Origin: Candidatus Zipacnadia bacterium
GTDB lineage: Bacteria > Armatimonadota > Zipacnadia > Zipacnadales > Zipacnadaceae
Assembly: GCA_029821515.1 (NCBI GenBank)
Contig: JALGTD010000010.1
Coordinates: forward strand, 1-14,433
Direction of reading: 5' to 3'
DNA length: 14,433 nucleotides
The notes under the pieces are model-generated. The model was not told where the DNA came from. It was given only the letters and a program-made list of their open reading frames with translations, and searched no databases. Positions 14,185 to 14,433 of this stretch are shown here, piece by piece. Each line of letters opens with the position of its first letter. Positions within the stretch are counted from its first letter, which is position 1. Made by a program: the position numbers and the translations under genes.

Positions 14185-14433
14185 CTATCTACCAGTGGTC
14201 TCTATGCGGCACATATCGCCGACGATTACCCGTGTTGGCTGCGAGCAGCAGCCTTCGCCCTGCAGGGACACCTGCCGACCAATCACCGAATCAACCAGTC
14301 CGCCTGGAAAGTTCTCAATATGGGTGCCACCCTCTACGATACAATTGCGCAATTTTGCATCAATAACCCGACAGTTATCACCAGTTGACACGTTGGGCCC
14401 AATGCCAATGTTGGCCAGGTCTGAAGCATTCGC
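14185..14433 (-). CDS. Sugar-1-phosphate nucleotidyltransferase, long-form RmlA-like, C-terminal part (5' truncated)
   Basis: The frame enters from the right edge and ends at TAG 14187-14185, giving the last 82 residues. They form left-handed beta-helix turns: ANIGIGPNVSTGDNCRVIDA, LRNCIVEGGTHIEN, then LVDSVIGRQVSLQGEG and RVIVGDMCRIE. The order (helix turns, a DSxIG turn, then a final VGD segment) is that of the long archaeal/bacterial form of glucose-1-phosphate thymidylyltransferase, which has an N-terminal nucleotidyltransferase domain and a C-terminal beta helix. Such enzymes make NDP-sugars, often dTDP-glucose. Other nucleotidyltransferases (UDP- or GDP-sugar type) have similar tails, so substrate and symbol are left open. 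The internal GTG at 14391 is not the start, because the repeat pattern continues upstream of it. Confidence 0.75.
   Translation of the reverse strand, partial: ANASDLANIGIGPNVSTGDNCRVIDAKLRNCIVEGGTHIENFPGGLVDSVIGRQVSLQGEGCCSQPTRVIVGDMCRIETTGR

Noticed and set aside
1..14433. Mobile elements, defence systems, CRISPR arrays, tRNA or rRNA genes
   Set aside because: Reading both strands gave no transposase or integrase frames, direct-repeat arrays, cloverleafs or rRNA-like segments. The window is core envelope and chromosome-maintenance genes.

Overview
This window is a stretch of chromosome from a diderm (LPS-making) bacterium of fairly high G+C content. The main evidence is an almost complete Kdo2-lipid A assembly and export operon on the + strand. 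The neighbours are housekeeping genes (rsmI, scpA, scpB) and a divergent RDD/SpoIIM membrane-protein pair of the kind found in many non-proteobacterial phyla. I cannot place the organism in a phylum from sequence alone. The gene order and the divergent LpxB motif argue against an ordinary gamma-proteobacterium. I saw no mobile element, CRISPR array, tRNA or rRNA.

Layout. Positions 3-389 (+) hold the C-terminal end of RsmI, the 16S rRNA ribose methyltransferase, cut by the window edge. It converges on and overlaps a small single-domain EamA/DMT transporter (800-360, -). A non-coding stretch of about 400 bases (801-1196) carries a textbook sigma70 promoter (TTGACA, 17 nt, TATAAT at 1038-1066), inverted repeats around it, and a leader of about 124 nt with a strong hairpin just before the fabZ ribosome binding site.

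Positions 1197-9000 (+) form one tight operon: fabZ, lpxA, lpxB, msbA, a 32-codon ORF, waaA/kdtA, lpxK and an LpxL-type acyltransferase. Most junctions are start/stop overlaps (ATGA or GTGA). LpxA starts the pathway from UDP-GlcNAc. LpxB makes the disaccharide, LpxK phosphorylates it, WaaA adds Kdo and LpxL adds a secondary acyl chain. MsbA flips the product across the inner membrane, and FabZ supplies 3-hydroxyacyl-ACP metabolism. lpxC, lpxD and an LpxH/LpxI/LpxG hydrolase are not here and must be elsewhere. A small two-TM DUF5652-like protein (9044-9292) follows.

Positions 9298-11172 hold an RDD-family membrane protein (-) and a SpoIIM/DUF95-family membrane protein (+), transcribed divergently from a short region with an extended -10 promoter (TGATATAAT). 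The SpoIIM gene has no ATG, GTG or TTG at its conserved N-terminus and may start at an ATT codon.

Positions 14433-11210 (-) hold, in transcription order, the C-terminal end of a long-form RmlA-like sugar nucleotidyltransferase, scpA, scpB (the kleisin and winged-helix partners of SMC condensin), and a polytopic protein with GT-C glycosyltransferase features.

The most unusual points are the possible ATT start of the SpoIIM gene, the GNAT-tail-like mini-ORF wedged between msbA and waaA, the regulatory architecture upstream of fabZ, and the altered LpxB motif.
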